NCBI GenBank assembly: GCA_905220665.1
Contig: CAJNAR010000171.1
Span: forward strand, 248,001-312,000
Reading direction: 5' to 3'
DNA length: 64,000 nt
From: Albugo candida
Lineage: Eukaryota; Oomycota; Peronosporomycetes; Albuginales; Albuginaceae
Positions 10,988-21,036 of this stretch are shown one piece after another (the stretch's first letter is position 1; every line of letters starts with the position of its first letter). Both the position numbers and the translations under genes were made by a program. A model generated the notes under the pieces. The model ran no database searches. It saw nothing but the letters and a program-made list of their open reading frames with translations, and was not told the origin of the DNA.

Positions 10988-12949
10988 TCATTTCAACACG
11001 ATCGAGTCTCTCACCTCTCGTATCTCTTTCATCAACTCGCCTTCAATTGGGAGGCTTTTCTCTGAAGTTACCTGACAACGATCTGTACAGAACGCGATGA
11101 ACGTATCCTCATCATGTAGATCATCCCCCAAATCACGCAGGAGCGCTTGTAAATCATCGGTTTCTGCTTCGAGAATGGAAGGTCGATACCACTCTAAAAT
11201 TGCAAGCGCTACTCGAAAGAAAACCTGTTGTCCGTCCAAAAGGAATACGTCCCAAACGCGAAGTGCTGTCTCTGTGGGAAGTGTACGAAGAAAACCGCAT
11301 AGAAACCAATGCAAAGTGATCAAATGAATTTGAATTCCGTTGGCTTTGAAATGAGCTGCGATGTCGGGGTAACGCTTCTGTATCAACTGCTGGAAAACAA
11401 GCTGATCTGTACGGCTTCCGAGCATCGTTTGCGAGTAATTCTCGGCGCAGAGGTAGAAGGAGGGATCCTCATGAAGCAGAACACTTAGCAGCCAAAATGC
11501 ATCTTCTTCGGGTATGAATAAAAGCATCATTCCAGTGATGAAATTCATCGACTGGCAGTATCCAATCGACGGATTATGCAGAGAATAAGCTGCTAGCACG
11601 TTCCTTAGTTCTCTTCTGCCTTGTTGTCGACAAAAAAATGGATGTTCCGGAAAGGTACGGGAGACATCTTTCTCAATATCCGGCAAGGACTATGCATAAT
11701 GCAAAATGTTGAGATGGGTGCCGATCATCGACATAATGACTCACGGGAGAAGCATCCACTCGATCAAGAAGATTTGCATAATAATCGATCGGATATGTTT
11801 GTTTCTGCAGAGAAATGCGAGCAAGAAAAGTCCAAATTTGAGGTCGAAATGGACCCGGAATGCCTCCTGCGACCAAACGCTAGCGATGCTCACACTAAGA
11901 AGGTCCATTGAGACGAAAGACAGGATAACAGTACCCGTAATTCCGCATGAAATGTCTCCAATACGCACTCGTCGTGACATTCTCCTTCTATAAGCTTGGA
12001 AACCGCTTCGGAGCCTCCATATGTACTCATAAATCTCGCCCAATTCTCGGCAGCTTGTAGCCTCTGTGAAGTGAAATGTGAGTCATACAATGAAAGTAAT
12101 CGTTCGTACTCGCACCCGGTGCTTTCGATGTTGTTGCTGTAATGTCGAGCGGATAATGTGTTTGTCGCTTTTGGCGAAGCCATACTCATCGCAGTTGCAA
12201 AGTGTTTCCTCGTGGCGGTATCGGCTTAAGGGAAGCACAGAGGAGTCACAGAATCGAAGGAGAAGTGGAACGGAAGTCTGACAGCTTTTCTCGCGAATTT
12301 GCTGCAAAATAGCAGAAAAGGTCCATGAAGACACATCGATTCCATTCACAGCGACAACGAGAAACCCCGGAAGAATAACTTGCTTGATGCTGGACGCGAT
12401 ACCGCTCGAATGAATGCTTTTCACGATCGCGTATTGCCCTTGAAGATCTGTCTCAAGTTCGATTCCTAGTCTCACAGACGCAATCGTTGCGGGTAAAGCT
12501 CGTAAGGCTTTATGTGTGGGGAATTCTACTTCATACAAGCAAGCAATTGCCTCTGTAGTCTTCCATCGAGCCCCCCTCATCGACTTTCCTAAAGTCTTGC
12601 TCGAAGCTGTCTCCAACAACACCCAAGCTGCTGAGCCTCTCGTCCGAATGTGATATTTCGTGCGAATTACGCGAGCAAAAGACCCGAAAGAGAGATTCTC
12701 ACCGATAATTTGGCTGATTTGATGTCTACTCGTCAAGTGATTTGGATGACAATTACGGAGCTTAGCAATTGTACCGAAATTATAATCCTTTTGCTTGTCA
12801 GCTCCATGTGCCGCGATATTGGACGAATGTGAGGCTTTACGAGTCTCTTGCATCTTCCTGCCAGCAGAGACGTCATATTCTCTACCAGGAGGATGATACA
12901 AAGCGGTGAAATCTGACTTGTCGCGCTCGACAGCGTCAAAAAGCCCCAT
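10988..12949 (-). CDS. PDZ-TBC domain protein, predicted Rab GTPase-activating protein
   Basis: Exons 12949-12186, 12136-11935, 11879-11745 and 11689-10988; all phases agree and the product is about 600 residues. The N-terminal half has a PDZ-like domain (about 165-255: VRLGIELET ... GFLVVAVNGIDVSSW). The C-terminal half is a TBC domain, starting at LVAGGIPGPFRPQIW, with the SIGYCQSMNF glutamine-finger motif (YCQ) and the WDVFLLDG helix. In the usual IxxDxxR arginine-finger box the sequence reads DIEKDVSRTF, so the catalytic Arg is present. TBC proteins speed GTP hydrolysis by Rab GTPases in membrane traffic. A PDZ-TBC pairing is uncommon outside this kind of protist, as far as I know. Confidence 0.85.
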
Positions 12950-13294
12950 CCAAAGTGCGTCTATGAATTCTAAAATCGACTATTTATAGAGAGAAGGAGG
13001 TGGAATCAAGCACAATGAACCCTCCAACTTGAGGCTTTACGATGGGAGAGGGACGACGGAGTAGACGAAGTAGGTTGCTATTTGAGATGAGAGAGATGGT
13101 GAGGGTCTGTGATGCAGAGCCAACAGAGAACTCTCATGCGTCCGTGTTCTTTTCTTATCCTACTTGAGTCGTCGCCCTGGATCGAACGCGAGGCGTTCAT
13201 GCTGCCGCTTTACTGAAATTGGAACAAGTAGATAGATGTGCTGTCGTTGAGATTTAAGAATCGTTGAGCTCTTTCGTAACATTTCACGTAAGAA
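12950..13294. other. Divergent intergenic region
   Basis: About 345 bp between the PDZ-TBC gene (-) and the next gene (+). It should contain both promoters. I see no coding frame, repeat or RNA gene that I can support. Confidence 0.5.
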
Positions 13295-16200
13295 ATGAAG
13301 TCTTTGATCGGTAATACTGACGAGCGTTTGGGCTGTGAAGAATCCAATTCGCATGAAAACGCCTCATTTGATCGGAAAAAAGTGCTCCAAACTCACATTC
13401 TCGAACTTCTCAGAGAGTTTCGCAGGCACCGAAATTCGATTGAAGCGTTTGTCGCACAAATTCTCCGCAGAAATGCGCCAATGGACCAGGTCGCGGGAAA
13501 CGCTATCGCTCCGATTGAGGAAGGCTTCCATTCTATCAAAGCGATCATCGATCTCATGGTACTGACAGCGCAGCGTCTCGGTGAACAAGTCTTTGAGAAG
13601 ATCAGTTTGCAGATTTGCAAAAGTATCAAAAGCAAAGTTTTTTCCGAAGAAGCAAATCAAATTCGATTCGCGTCGCTGTACAAAATGGAATTGCGTCGGC
13701 ACGTCACTATCGAAAACATTCAGCAAGAGATTTTGTGCAACAAACAAATGACTCACCGATTCGATGTACGCTCTCAACGATCAGCTTTGATGGAGGCGTC
13801 AACGGATCGATCGATATCCGGGTCGAAATACCAGTTTAGGCTTCACGCGCTGGACCGAGTGCTTCAGGCGGCCAGAAGACCTCATTGCGTGACTTTGCGA
13901 TATGTCGAAGAGACAAAGCAATTCATATACTCATCCGATGCGAGCGATGTGGCTGAGGTCCAATCTTTACAGAATCGGGTCGATATGCTTGCAAAGAAAA
14001 CGGACTTATCTCACCAATGGATTCAATCGAGATGCGGCCTCAAGAAAAAGACTTTGATCTTCAAGAAGCTCGTGCAAATTCTGTCCACGATACCGCTGTT
14101 TTCTGTGTCGATACGACATTCTTCGACTATAGAACATGATCCATCCTCCTTTCTGGATGACGTTGTAGAATTCGCATTAGCAGCTTCGTATGCATCGCTT
14201 CCTCTGGGCTCTCCTCTTTGTTTAAAGGATCATCCAATGCAAGAGCTTTTTGTCATCGTTGAAGGCGCTATAGGAGGTGAATCAGCTTCATCTTTGTATC
14301 TTGGTGAAATGGCTTTCCTCGATCCCGACGCGTTGTGGTCACAAACATGGCGAGTGACTTCCCCAATGGCCACAGTCTTCTCACTGACCAGTAAGGACTT
14401 TGACAAGGTATTGACTCGACTACTTGGCTTGGGCAATGAGCGAGTTTCAAAACGTGACTCTCCACTTCTATCGACCCACCATTCTCCACGAGCAAGCTCC
14501 AGACGCTTATCCATTACGGCTCGTACTCATAAGGGCAAGAAACTCAGCAAAATCGATTTGTACAAAGCGAATCGGAACATTTGGGATGATAAAGTATCTG
14601 TGAAAAAAGAAAATAATCTTCATCTTCCGTTGTTGGATGCGCCAAAAAAGCACGAATTCGAGGCGGTCAATGCATCGGAGGCAGAGGCTCACAAGCCGAT
14701 TCAATTGCCAATAGCATCCGATGTACAGTATTACCCGAGCTTTAAAGTGAGCACATATCGCACTGAAGAAGACCAATTGCGCCACGAAAGCGATATGTCC
14801 CTGTTTGATCGTCCGTTTCTGCGATCGATGCCTCCAATCGCCTTTCCAGTGCTCAAAATGGACGATATTGTGGCAGATGCATTGATGCCAATTCTCCCCG
14901 AAACGGAATGTGCCGCATTTTCCAGCTCCGATACCAATGTGTACGCGTCACTATTCACGCAACCAAATATACTCCGAAAGGATGTTCTTCGCGGACTTCT
15001 CGAGCAATCTGATTATAAGAACGACAGTATGACGACCTCACCTCACGGAGACTCCAGTGATACGGAGGCTTCACCTTTCGGAGACGCTCAGATCCAACAA
15101 AGCGAACAGATCGTGTCTCAAGGCGAATCATCATCTCCAAGTCAAACAAAGGCACATGAAATGACTTCTTTCAATACTCTTCAAAATCATTGGAATCGTA
15201 GACGATCAACCATCGGTAAACGTGAGCAATCCAGGTCTACTAACGATACATCATCTGCAAAGACTTCTCCAGATTGTCGTCCTGGTGCACTTTTCGATCC
15301 AATAGAAAATCGAGACTCCTTGGTGTCTACCAGACGTTCGAGTTTGGACGACGAATTCTCTGAAGGTAGTCATTCCGATGAAAATTCCGAATTTAATGCT
15401 TCGGTCTCGTTTGCGGTCGCACACCGAATCCATCGACTTATTGTAAACAAACAGCGACAGCCACTGACCGAGCCGCCGGGTGATCGGACGGATACACTCT
15501 CATCCTCATCCTTGGTACAGGACACTGCCACGCTCAATACTGAAGCTTCCCTTCCAATACCATTAAAAATGGACCTTCAGCACCGCATGACAAAAGTCTT
15601 TGACCAGTTGGGAATGACCGCCAAACAGAAGCTAATTGTTGTGCTGAAATACACATCTGGCTCTCTTTCGTATCAATTTGCCGATGCTGTGGCGTGTTGG
15701 GAACAAGCGACTTATCTCATTATGGAACGAGAGATTCTGATGGCCAAAGTCGATCAATTTGAGTATAATGCCAGTGACCCAAGACGATTCTTCAAAACGC
15801 TGTCGACGAAGCGGCTTGAAGAAGAGAGAGAGCGGAAGAAAATCATTCACCAACTCCATCAGCTCACAATTGCTTGCGATAAAGCGCTTTTGAATTTGGA
15901 AAAGTTTGGAGACGAATCCCTTTTGTGCTTTAACGGAGAAGAACGTTCGTATCGGGAGAAATTGAGCAAGGATTATACTGAAGTTTTATACGCCGGCGAG
16001 CAGAAACGCTTGTCTGTGATCAATGATACGAAGGACGCCACGGTACTGGCGCATAATGAAGTCCAAGTGCGCGGGAAAGACGAAGAACAGCGAGTAACCG
16101 CTCCATCCCTGGCAGGTCCTCGTCTGGAACTACCAAGCCTCATCTCTGCAACAAGTGCTCGAAATTGGGATCAAAATAAGGTCCTTCTTCGATTTCGGCG

Positions 16201-16372
16201 ACAAGCAAATTTGTTGCGCACACGGCGACAAATGGAAGCAAAGAAAGCAGACACTGCGCATACTTTGAGCTCTGCGCTCTCCAGTCGGACACTTGCCGGC
16301 AAATTCCAAGTATCGACGTCCACTGAACGTCGAATTCCGACACCACCGTCTCGGAATAACAAACAGTTATGA
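13295..16372 (+). CDS. Large protein with a degenerate cyclic-nucleotide-binding-like fold and C-terminal coiled coils
   Basis: Single-exon frame of 1025 residues. Around residues 300-375 the sequence has the beta-roll pattern of a cNMP-binding domain: LFVIVEGAIGG, then SLYLGEMAFLDPDALW, then TVFSLTSKDFDKVL. The phosphate-binding cassette with its invariant Arg is not evident, so it probably does not bind cAMP or cGMP. The middle third is Ser/Thr-rich and looks disordered. The last 300 residues are helical, with an EYNASDPRRFF motif followed by a Glu/Arg-rich coiled coil. I recall similar C-terminal motifs in cilium or sperm coiled-coil proteins, but cannot confirm this. Function unknown; a flagellar role in zoospores is only a guess. 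Confidence 0.75.
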   Translation: MKSLIGNTDERLGCEESNSHENASFDRKKVLQTHILELLREFRRHRNSIEAFVAQILRRNAPMDQVAGNAIAPIEEGFHSIKAIIDLMVLTAQRLGEQVFEKISLQICKSIKSKVFSEEANQIRFASLYKMELRRHVTIENIQQEILCNKQMTHRFDVRSQRSALMEASTDRSISGSKYQFRLHALDRVLQAARRPHCVTLRYVEETKQFIYSSDASDVAEVQSLQNRVDMLAKKTDLSHQWIQSRCGLKKKTLIFKKLVQILSTIPLFSVSIRHSSTIEHDPSSFLDDVVEFALAASYASLPLGSPLCLKDHPMQELFVIVEGAIGGESASSLYLGEMAFLDPDALWSQTWRVTSPMATVFSLTSKDFDKVLTRLLGLGNERVSKRDSPLLSTHHSPRASSRRLSITARTHKGKKLSKIDLYKANRNIWDDKVSVKKENNLHLPLLDAPKKHEFEAVNASEAEAHKPIQLPIASDVQYYPSFKVSTYRTEEDQLRHESDMSLFDRPFLRSMPPIAFPVLKMDDIVADALMPILPETECAAFSSSDTNVYASLFTQPNILRKDVLRGLLEQSDYKNDSMTTSPHGDSSDTEASPFGDAQIQQSEQIVSQGESSSPSQTKAHEMTSFNTLQNHWNRRRSTIGKREQSRSTNDTSSAKTSPDCRPGALFDPIENRDSLVSTRRSSLDDEFSEGSHSDENSEFNASVSFAVAHRIHRLIVNKQRQPLTEPPGDRTDTLSSSSLVQDTATLNTEASLPIPLKMDLQHRMTKVFDQLGMTAKQKLIVVLKYTSGSLSYQFADAVACWEQATYLIMEREILMAKVDQFEYNASDPRRFFKTLSTKRLEEERERKKIIHQLHQLTIACDKALLNLEKFGDESLLCFNGEERSYREKLSKDYTEVLYAGEQKRLSVINDTKDATVLAHNEVQVRGKDEEQRVTAPSLAGPRLELPSLISATSARNWDQNKVLLRFRRQANLLRTRRQMEAKKADTAHTLSSALSSRTLAGKFQVSTSTERRIPTPPSRNNKQL

Positions 16373-16632
16373 TTGAGCATGAGAGTCGTTTAAGAGCGAG
16401 AGAAGCGGCGGATTGTGCGCCTAGTGTGATGTATATGGCAAGAGGAAGACAGGGAACAGCTGAGTTATTTAGCTGGTGGATCTGTTCGCGTAGAGCGTTC
16501 AAACGATCACATAGAATACAATCTTATTTAAAGTGAAATATGATCTTACGCAACTTTGCAGCTACAAATTCACGCTTTTATTGGCTGATATGGAATTGTA
16601 CCGTGATCGTGGCACACTGTTCCCTTATTATA

Positions 16633-18681
16633 ATGACAGAGCCAAACGTCTCAACAACGTCGGCGTTGGACGCCCGCGCTCTTAAGACCGCTGAAAACAC
16701 ACCGGAAGCGATCTCAGAGCATTTGAAGATAACGAATGGAAAGGTACGCACACGATTCCCACCGGAACCGAACGGATATCTCCATATTGGTCACGCAAAG
16801 TCTTTAAATATGAACTTTCACGAAGCTTTTGAAAAACTGCATATTCCAAAGGATCAGCGCGAAACGATATTCCGTTACGACGACACTAACCCTGAAGCAG
16901 AGAGCAAGGAGTATGTTGACGCCATCGCAGCAAATCTCGAATGGCTCGGCTACGTTCCCGCTAAAGTCACATACAGCTCCGATTACTTTACTCAGTTATA
17001 TCAACTAGCTATCCAGTTAATTCAATATGGGAAAGCGTACGTTTGCAACCAATCGAAGGAAGAAATCGAGCAATCACGCATTTGTTTGCAGCACTTCCAC
17101 GCATCTTCACTCGCTAAAACGGAGGAAAATGTACCAGCTGGAGCTATCTCACCGTACCGCAATCGCTCGATCGAGCAGAATCTCTTGGAATTCAAGAAAA
17201 TGCGTGCTGGGCTCTATGACGAAGGAAAAGCTTGTCTCCGAATGAAAATGGACCTCACATCGCCAAATCCGAATTTGTGGGATCAGGTGGCCTACCGCAT
17301 CAAATACGTCGCGCATCCGCATGCTGGCAAAGCGTGGTGTATATATCCGACATACGATTACACGCATTGTATCGTCGATGCTCTGGAGCACATTGATTAT
17401 TCTATTTGCACGCTCGAGTTTGAGACGCGACGGGAGTCGTATTACTGGCTTTTGGACGCTCTGAATCTCTATAAACCCAAAGTGTACGAGTTTGCGAGAC
17501 TGGCGGTCACGCATATGGTCATGAGTAAGCGAAAGCTTCTCAAGCTTGTGGTTGGTGGCAAGGTACGAGGCTGGAATGATCCACGATTGGCCACGCTGAA
17601 TGGACTCAAACGTAGAGGATTTACACCTGCAATCATCCGACAATTCTGTCAAGAAATTGGTGTCACGCGAGTGCAATCAACCATTCAGATTGAAAAGCTG
17701 TATGCAGTGGCTCGGGACGCATTTGGAATGGAGTGTAAGCGAGTAATGGCCGTCCTGGATCCCGTCGAAGTTGTCATCTCTAATTTTGACCTGGCGACTT
17801 CTGAAATGGTTCGATGTAGAGCTCCCGATTATCCTCAAGACGAGCAGCGTGATGGTGGAAGTGCGTATCACACTGTCGAGCTAACTCCAGTCATCTACTT
17901 GGACCGAAGCGATATTCGCCTGGACGACCATAAATCCTTTTACGGAGTTGCTCCAGGCAAACATATTCGCTTAAAGTATGCGTACAACTTCAAATGTGCA
18001 AGAATCGAAACGGAAAAAGACTCCAATCGCATCGTTCGCGTGTACGGAGAGATCGACTGGGATATGAATGCAAAACCGCCTAAAGGAATCATGACGTGGG
18101 TGCCTCAGAATTCTCCGATCGTACAAGTTCGGATCTACACGCATTTGTTCAAAGTCCCGGATTTATCAAGTGCTGCCATCAACGGAACGAATTGGGAAGA
18201 ATTGGTCGACACAAATGGATCCGAACATGTGTTTACGAATGCTCGAATCGACCCAGAATCGATTGCAAAGAATTTAAAACCAGACGTTGCGGTTCAGTTT
18301 GAGCGTGTTGGGTACTATGTCCTGGATGAAGACTCGACTGAGACTCGACTCGTCTTGAATCAAATCGTTCCGCTTCGTGAAGGTGGGAACTCTAGTCATG
18401 ATTCACCGTCGGGTTCGTTCACAAATGAGCAGAAAAACACGAGTCGAAAGGATCAACAAGCACAACAACTTGCTGCCAAAGCTGACAAAGCAAAAGTACC
18501 TCCACACGAATTCTTCAGACAGCAAACCGAGCTCTATTCAGCATTCAGTTCCGACGGGATGCCGACTCACGATGCAGCTGGCAATGTACTCACAAAAAGT
18601 CAGCTCAAAAAGCTCAAGAAAGAATTCGAAAAGCAGAAAAGACTCCACGATCATTATCTTCAGCAAGGAAATCAAGCGTAA
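16633..18681 (+). CDS. Glutaminyl-tRNA synthetase
   Basis: Class I aminoacyl-tRNA synthetase that charges tRNA-Gln. From the ATG at 16633 the product is 682 residues. The HIGH motif is at about residues 51-54 within PPEPNGYLHIGHAKS, a GlnRS/GluRS signature. FRYDDTNPEAE follows, and the KMSKS equivalent is VMSKRKL near residue 297. The anticodon-binding beta-barrels occupy the last third. The extreme C-terminus is Lys-rich (KSQLKKLKKEFEKQKR), a tail common in eukaryotic synthetases. The NPEAE spacing and length fit GlnRS rather than GluRS. An in-frame ATG at 16540 would add 31 residues with basic and hydrophobic but no acidic residues, so a second, organelle-targeted form is possible. Confidence 0.93.
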   Translation: MTEPNVSTTSALDARALKTAENTPEAISEHLKITNGKVRTRFPPEPNGYLHIGHAKSLNMNFHEAFEKLHIPKDQRETIFRYDDTNPEAESKEYVDAIAANLEWLGYVPAKVTYSSDYFTQLYQLAIQLIQYGKAYVCNQSKEEIEQSRICLQHFHASSLAKTEENVPAGAISPYRNRSIEQNLLEFKKMRAGLYDEGKACLRMKMDLTSPNPNLWDQVAYRIKYVAHPHAGKAWCIYPTYDYTHCIVDALEHIDYSICTLEFETRRESYYWLLDALNLYKPKVYEFARLAVTHMVMSKRKLLKLVVGGKVRGWNDPRLATLNGLKRRGFTPAIIRQFCQEIGVTRVQSTIQIEKLYAVARDAFGMECKRVMAVLDPVEVVISNFDLATSEMVRCRAPDYPQDEQRDGGSAYHTVELTPVIYLDRSDIRLDDHKSFYGVAPGKHIRLKYAYNFKCARIETEKDSNRIVRVYGEIDWDMNAKPPKGIMTWVPQNSPIVQVRIYTHLFKVPDLSSAAINGTNWEELVDTNGSEHVFTNARIDPESIAKNLKPDVAVQFERVGYYVLDEDSTETRLVLNQIVPLREGGNSSHDSPSGSFTNEQKNTSRKDQQAQQLAAKADKAKVPPHEFFRQQTELYSAFSSDGMPTHDAAGNVLTKSQLKKLKKEFEKQKRLHDHYLQQGNQA

Positions 18682-18773
18682 TTGAAGACGTTTTGGCATG
18701 TGTAAACGAACACGACAGCCTCATTGCGATTTCATTGTATACGGCGAAGGAGAGAGCATATTTCCCAAAATGC

Positions 18774-20917
18774 TCATTTTCGCACAATTTCTTCCTTTTG
18801 TGATAGCACTTTATCGTGTGTGGTGGTCTGAATGATGTACTCGTTCTCATTCTCGCTGTCGTAGCCGTCTAAACACGCAATGTACCCAGCTCTCTGTTCC
18901 ATGATCGCTTGTGCGCGTTTCTGTACCAACTTATCATGCTCCTGCAGCATTTCCCGCTTGTGGCTTTGCTTCTTCTCATTGCGCTCTCGATCTTTCATCC
19001 GATCCATTTCATTGTATTTTCGCTGATACTTTTTCAAATTCTGCACGACTTCAGCATACTCTTTGTCAGTCAATAAGGAGCGAGGACGTGGCCGCCAGAG
19101 GAACTGATAAAAAGACTTTTTCTTCTCTTCCAGCAACAGTTTGCCTTGGAAGCTCCACAGCATAAAGCCATTATCCATTTGGTGTTTGTAATATGAGCTC
19201 TAAAGAGAAAACGATTCAGCGCCTGGAGACTTTTAATGAGTCATTTGACACTTACGTCGATCGGCTGACAGACTGCAGTCATCACAACACGGCCGGAAGG
19301 ATCCCAGTCGACGTGCGTGCACTTGAAATGCTCTTGAATGGTGATGCTTTGCTGCTCATCCGTATCCCAGAATTCCAGCTTCCCATTCATTTCGCCCAAA
19401 CCTGCTAGAACGATATTGTTACCGTGAGGAGACCAGTACACGTGACTGCATTGCTTTGCGGTCAGCGTGTACAACAACGTGATCTCGTTGCTTCGTGCAC
19501 CACCTTTCATGTCGTAGAAAGAGATGCTGGCTCGTGTTGGTGATTCTCCATGAATGATCACAAATCGAGAGCCTTTGGGCTCCCACGCAAATGCGATCAC
19601 AGGATCCTTCATTTCCAGCATTTCTACGGGTATTAGCGGTTCTTTGATCCGAAAAAGCTCGAAATTGGTGTACAAAGTCTTCTTCGACTTTGAATGACGC
19701 GTCACTTTTACACAGAGAAAAGTTCCATTCGGATGCCAATGCAATTTGCAATCGCTAACGTTGAATAAATTTTGCTGTCGGAGCTCTTTTCGGGATGGTA
19801 GTTCGACTAATGAGACTCGAGCGGGTACATTATCTTTCTCTGGGGCCCAATACGCAAGAATCGGGTCTGTGGGAGACCAAAGAAAGTCGTGAATACCATC
19901 AGCTTTCAAAGATTTCTTTTGGAGTAATTGCATGGATGGAAGCTCGTGAACGCTGATGACATCCTTTCCTCTTCGTGTGATTAATCGATCATCACAGCTC
20001 CATTTAAAAGGCGTTCGGAGTCCTTGAACAACTTCATTCGTTTCGGCTTTCGTGATGCCTGCAGGAAACGCTCGTAAAATTTTAGATGAGGCAATATCCC
20101 AAACGATAATTGCTCGTTCAGCATCCGTTTCACTCACTGTGGTGAGATATTTCTCCTCTGGGGAGAAAATACACCGCTTTACGTGCTTGTGTGCGAATCG
20201 AGCCACCTTTTGATACCCTTCTCCAGCCCAAAGCGCGATACCCTGAGGATGAAAAGTTGCCAAATAAGTGCCTTGCGGAGACCATAAGAGGTACTGAGAG
20301 CACCATTGTTTTCCATTTGTTTTCTCACGTGCACCGTCATAATCAAGCGTAATCTCTCCTTTATCCATCCAGTAGATCTCTGACTCTGTACCGTGACGAA
20401 GGGCAAACATATCTCGACGTTCTGGGTCGCGAAGCCAGGCCTTTAGGTCTTTCGGCTCTTTAAACTCTTCGATCGGGGGATCCTCATACTTTTCGGGCAA
20501 GGAAGCGTACTTTTTTAGGTCTGAGTAAGCGTTTACGTGCAGCGTGTGCGTCTTGTCAAGTGCAAATTTATGCAACGTCCGTATCGCATTGGCCGCCAAG
20601 TCTGCATCTTCATACGCGAGGAAGGCGAAGCCATTCGTTTTTTCATTGGATGTAATTGGCATTTGAAGATCAACGATTGGTCCAATCTGAGAGAATATTT
20701 TACGAATCACGTTGCATAATTTTGCATGCTTGCTGGTATCGACGACCGGAAGCCCACCGACAACAATACAGTTTGAAAAGTCGTTGCAAAACTCCTTCTC
20801 GCTCACTTTGATTGCATCTACGTCCTCATTGCTATCGTCTTCACTAAGGTAGTCAGCATACTGCTGTGCTTCTTTCTCAATCTCAGCAATCTGTTCCTCC
20901 AGTGACGCTAATCCCAT
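18774..20917 (-). CDS. EIF3B: Translation initiation factor eIF3 subunit b
   Basis: Exons 20917-19256 and 19199-18774, joined in phase, giving about 695 residues. The scaffold subunit of eIF3 helps recruit mRNA and initiator tRNA to the 40S ribosome. The N-terminus is acidic, followed by an RRM (about 50-135: NCIVVGGLPVVD ... GFAFLAYED). Then comes a WD-like beta-propeller, with QYLLWSPQGTYLATFHPQGIALW and later HVYWSPHGNNIVLAGLG repeats. The C-terminal exon contains WRPRPRSLLT and a highly charged helix, typical of eIF3b. The start is the ATG before GLASLEEQ. It is convergent with GlnRS; the stops are about 90 bp apart. Confidence 0.95.
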
Positions 20918-21036
20918 ATTTTCGAATTTGATTGGCAGCAATGGAACGGTTTCTATTAAGTAGATTACGGTGTTTCAACACTCAAATCAATAATTTGCTT
21001 ATTTACAAATTGCTCTAACAACATGGATGAGATTTA

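Noticed and set aside
13160..13260. tRNA-like GTTCGATCC box on the minus strand
   Set aside because: The flanking bases do not pair as a T-arm and no cloverleaf can be drawn. The same holds for a similar box near 63595.
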